From positions 1-8,400 of the forward strand of contig JAJXYM010000416.1 in NCBI GenBank assembly GCA_021780585.1: a stretch of DNA of 8,400 nt. The letters run 5' to 3'. Below the pieces are notes generated by a model, which was not told the origin of the DNA, ran no database searches, and saw only the letters and a program-made list of their open reading frames with translations. The position numbers were made by a program, and so were the translations under genes. Position 1 is the first letter of the stretch. Every line of letters starts with the position of its first letter. This stretch comes from Deltaproteobacteria bacterium. Lineage in GTDB: Bacteria; Desulfobacterota; Binatia; Binatales; Binataceae. Of the stretch, positions 6,460 to 8,400 are shown in pieces.

Positions 6460-7623
6460 ATGCGGCTTTCCGAACGACGCATCCTGACCACGCACGCGGG
6501 CAGTCTGCCGCGGCCGTCCGCGCTCGCCGAAACGTTCGGCCGGATGAGCCGCGGAATCGCGGTCGACGCGGCCGGGCTCGAACGCGCGATCGGCGACGCC
6601 ACCCGCCGGACGATCGAGATGCAGCGCGGGTGCGGCGTCGACGTCGCCAACAACGGCGAGCAGGGCCGCGAAAGCTTCTTCACCCACGTGCGCCATCGGA
6701 TGAGCGGTTTCGGCGGCCGGAGTGATCGTCCGGTCTTTGCCGACTTCGCGGCCTATCCCACTTACGTCGCGCGGATGCGGCCGGCGCGGGACGCCGTGCA
6801 AGTCGATTTGCTGCACGCGCCCAAGGCGATCGGCGCGGTGCATTACGTCGACCGCGCCCCGCTCGATCGCGAATGCGACGAGTTCGCGCGACTCCTCGAC
6901 GAACTCAAGCCCGGCTTCGTCGAAACCTTCCTCACCGCGCCTTCCCCCGGCATCATCGCCGCCGCGATGCTCAACGAGCACTATCCGTCGATCGCCGAAT
7001 ACGTCGCGGCTCTCGGCGAAGCTTTGCGCGTCGAATACCGGACGATCGTCGAGCGCGGCTTCATCCTGCAAATCGACGCGCCCGATCTCGCGATGGAGCG
7101 TCACGTCAGCTATGCGAATCGGCCGCTCGAGGATTTTCTGAACTTCGTCGATTTGGTGATCGACGCCATCAATCACGCGCTCGCGGGGATTGCGCCCGAT
7201 CGCGTCCGGCTCCACGTATGCTGGGGCAATTACGAGGGTCCGCACACCCACGATGTCCCGCTCGACGCCATCCTGCCGCGGTTGTACCGCGCCCGCGTCG
7301 GCGCGCTGATGGTCGCGCTGGGCAATCCCCGCCATGAGCACGAGTATGCCTGCTTCGAGCGTCATCGCCCGCCCCGCGCGATGGCGATCGTCGCCGGCGT
7401 AATCGACACGACGACGAACTACGTTGAGCATCCCGAGGCGGTGGCCGATCGGATCGTGCGCGTGGCGCGCGCGGTCGGCGATCCGCGCCGGGTGCTGGCC
7501 GGGACCGATTGCGGCTTCGAGACCACGGCCGGCCTCGCCCCGGTCGCGGACGAGATCGTCTGGGAGAAACTGCGCGCGCTCCGCGACGGCGCCGCAATCG
7601 CGTCGCGCCGACTGCTCGGCTGA
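6460..7623 (+). CDS. MetE-like zinc methyltransferase, second subfamily (cobalamin-independent methionine synthase II-like)
   Basis: The 387-residue protein starts with RRILTTHAGSLPRP (6-19), the signature of a MetE catalytic-domain branch distinct from the one at 16-1125. Three zinc positions are readable: His252 and Cys254 in RLHVCWGNYEGPH, and Cys351 in GTDCGFETTAG. The fourth ligand, a Glu a few residues before NPRHEHEY in relatives I recall, appears replaced by Ala286 (MVALGNPRHEHEY); nearby Glu293 or Glu295 might substitute. The strand IDAPDL at 205-210 is usual for the family. As with other short forms, no N-terminal half is present, so a folate-dependent methionine synthase role is doubtful; a coenzyme M or other thiol alkyltransferase role is possible because epoxyalkane:coenzyme M transferase is a relative. 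ATG at 6460 has a modest AAGGA site 9-10 bases upstream. It sits 56 bases behind the CoA-transferase gene and converges on the EthD gene with a 15-base gap. Confidence 0.85.
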   Translation: MRLSERRILTTHAGSLPRPSALAETFGRMSRGIAVDAAGLERAIGDATRRTIEMQRGCGVDVANNGEQGRESFFTHVRHRMSGFGGRSDRPVFADFAAYPTYVARMRPARDAVQVDLLHAPKAIGAVHYVDRAPLDRECDEFARLLDELKPGFVETFLTAPSPGIIAAAMLNEHYPSIAEYVAALGEALRVEYRTIVERGFILQIDAPDLAMERHVSYANRPLEDFLNFVDLVIDAINHALAGIAPDRVRLHVCWGNYEGPHTHDVPLDAILPRLYRARVGALMVALGNPRHEHEYACFERHRPPRAMAIVAGVIDTTTNYVEHPEAVADRIVRVARAVGDPRRVLAGTDCGFETTAGLAPVADEIVWEKLRALRDGAAIASRRLLG

Positions 7624-7638
7624 TCCGCGGCGGGCGGC

Positions 7639-7959
7639 CTAATCGCGTTCCCAGCCGCTCGCCGCCTGCAGCGTGACGCCGAAGCGCTCGACCATCTTGC
7701 CGGCGTCCGCGCGCATCGCGCGCCATTGGAGGCTCTCGCTCGCGCGATGCAGCGCGGCGGGATCGTCGAACAATAATTCCGCGACCCGGTAAAACGGCGC
7801 GGGCGCGCCTTCAAGTCCGCCTTCCACGCGGGTCAGGACCAGACGCTTGAGATGCGGGACCTTGCGCGCGAGCGGCACGTGCGTCTCGGCGTAATACTTC
7901 TCGAACGCTTCCACGTCCTGCGGTTTGGGCGCGCCCCACAACGCGACGATCTTGTACAT
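7639..7959 (-). CDS. EthD-domain protein (dimeric alpha/beta barrel)
   Basis: The 106-residue protein has the EthD/ferredoxin-like pattern: a first strand MYKIVALWG, then FEKYYAETHVPLARKVPHLKRLVL (19-42) with the conserved His27-x-Pro29, an aromatic strand FYRVAELLFDD (56-66), and an amphipathic helix with LHRASESLQWRAMRADAGKM (70-89). EthD was first described as a small protein required for ethyl tert-butyl ether degradation; most members lack a known reaction and are found beside oxidoreductases and catabolic genes. The short length is normal. The start is firm because GGGGAGGTG lies just upstream. It is convergent with the MetE-like gene and divergent from the SDR gene, so its own promoter should lie in 7960-8121. 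A stress-response A/B-barrel domain is the alternative name for the same fold. Confidence 0.8.
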   Translation of the reverse strand: MYKIVALWGAPKPQDVEAFEKYYAETHVPLARKVPHLKRLVLTRVEGGLEGAPAPFYRVAELLFDDPAALHRASESLQWRAMRADAGKMVERFGVTLQAASGWERD

Positions 7960-8121
7960 CGAGTCACCTCCCCGCCTATCTTCGACGCCGCCGCGCGCGC
8001 CCGCAAGCCTTTCACCTCGCGTCCGCCCTTGCTATGGGTGGCGAGGCGCACCGGCGCGCGGCGGATCGCGCCCGCGGGAAGCCGGCCACACGCCAGATCG
8101 ACGGGGAGAAAAGTTCAAATC
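7960..8121. other. Divergent spacer between EthD and SDR genes
   Basis: This 162-base spacer separates two divergent genes and should carry both promoters. Apart from the EthD ribosome site I find no palindrome, -35/-10 pair or small gene that I can support. The base composition stays GC-rich, becoming more A-rich just before the SDR start. Confidence 0.4.
7965..7973 (-). promoter_or_regulatory. Strong ribosome binding site of the EthD-domain gene
   Basis: On the minus strand this reads GGGGAGGTG, ending 5 bases before the ATG at 7959 with the GGAGG core 7 bases away. It is the strongest Shine-Dalgarno sequence in the window and suggests efficient translation of this small protein. Confidence 0.75.
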
Positions 8122-8400
8122 ATGGATCGATTGAAAAGCAAGGTGGCGTTGATTTCAGGAGGCGCGCGCGGCCAGGGCGCCTGCGAGGCGCGCCGCTTCG
8201 TCCTCGAGGGCGCGAAGGTCGTGGTCGGCGACGTGCTCGAGGCGCAGGCCGCCGATCTCGCCAAAGAACTGAACGCGAAAGCGGGCGCCAAAGTCGCCGC
8301 CGCCGTCCGCCTCGACGTGACGCGCGGAGCCGATTGGCGCGCCGCCATCGACGCCTGCGAACGCGAATTCGGCGGCCTCGACATCCTCGTCAACAACGCC
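8122..8400 (+). CDS. Short-chain dehydrogenase/reductase (SDR), cut by the window edge
   Basis: Only the first 93 residues are inside the window; about 160 more are expected in the family. The Rossmann fold start is clear: VALISGGARGQG (8-19) is the TGxxxGxG nucleotide loop (Gly13, Gly17, Gly19), VVVGD at 33-37 ends in Asp37 after the second strand, which favours NAD(H) over NADP(H), LDV at 64-66 is the adenine-side D-x-V position, and LDILVNNA at 86-93 is the start of the NNAG motif. The catalytic Ser-Tyr-Lys lies outside, so the substrate cannot be judged; the GGARGQG loop is common among hydroxysteroid and hydroxyacyl dehydrogenases. ATG at 8122 fits the family start, although its ribosome site is poor: GGGGAG at 8103-8108 is 13 bases away. 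It is divergent from the EthD gene. Confidence 0.88.
   Translation, partial: MDRLKSKVALISGGARGQGACEARRFVLEGAKVVVGDVLEAQAADLAKELNAKAGAKVAAAVRLDVTRGADWRAAIDACEREFGGLDILVNNA

Noticed and set aside
6331..7431. Minus-strand open frame of 366 codons opposite the second MetE-like gene
   Set aside because: It is an antisense shadow spanning two real genes and their spacer, without recognisable motifs or ribosome site.
1..8400. CRISPR array, tRNA or rRNA gene, insertion sequence or phage genes
   Set aside because: No regularly spaced direct repeats, cloverleaf, transposase-like frame or terminal repeats were seen on reading through both strands.

Overview
The window is strongly GC-rich (by eye about two thirds G+C) and densely coding. 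It carries seven complete protein genes and one gene cut by the right edge. I see no RNA genes, insertion sequences or CRISPR array. A DUF1329 protein with a clear Sec signal peptide points to a Gram-negative (diderm) bacterium. The rest is an F420/flavin luciferase-like oxidoreductase, a class III CoA-transferase, EthD and SDR proteins, and two stand-alone MetE-type zinc methyltransferases. This mix recalls soil bacteria with large catabolic gene sets, such as the uncultured Binatota (former deltaproteobacterial) genomes. That placement is inference from gene content, not from a marker gene.

Layout. On the left, a MetE-like gene on the minus strand (16-1125) is separated by a 281-base divergent spacer from an HtrA/DegP-type serine protease without a visible export signal (1407-2468, plus). 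A 312-base gap without a convincing gene follows. It holds an 18-base perfect palindrome just before the DUF1329 gene (2781-4157, plus). That gene converges on the luciferase-like oxidoreductase (4197-5033, minus), whose 3' end contains a perfect 14-base-pair stem-loop. Divergent from the oxidoreductase, a CoA-transferase (5180-6403) and a second, distantly related MetE-like gene (6460-7623) form a probable two-gene operon. A small EthD-domain protein (7639-7959, minus) converges on this pair and is divergent from a partial SDR dehydrogenase (8122 to the edge, plus).

How the genes may work together. CoA-transferase, F420/flavin oxidoreductase, SDR dehydrogenase and EthD protein are typical parts of degradation routes for hydrophobic or carboxylic substrates. 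DUF1329 proteins are envelope proteins of unknown function. The MetE-like proteins keep the zinc Cys/His positions but lack the N-terminal half of full-length MetE, so they may transfer alkyl groups between thiols and a non-folate partner. A common pathway is a hypothesis only. The one direct sequence hint of linked control is a half-site pair (CGGTC-N2-GACCG) found upstream of both the DUF1329 and the CoA-transferase genes. Nothing here can be firmly called a new system. The best leads are the zinc-ligand substitution in the second MetE-like protein, the shared palindrome and the stem-loop in the oxidoreductase gene.
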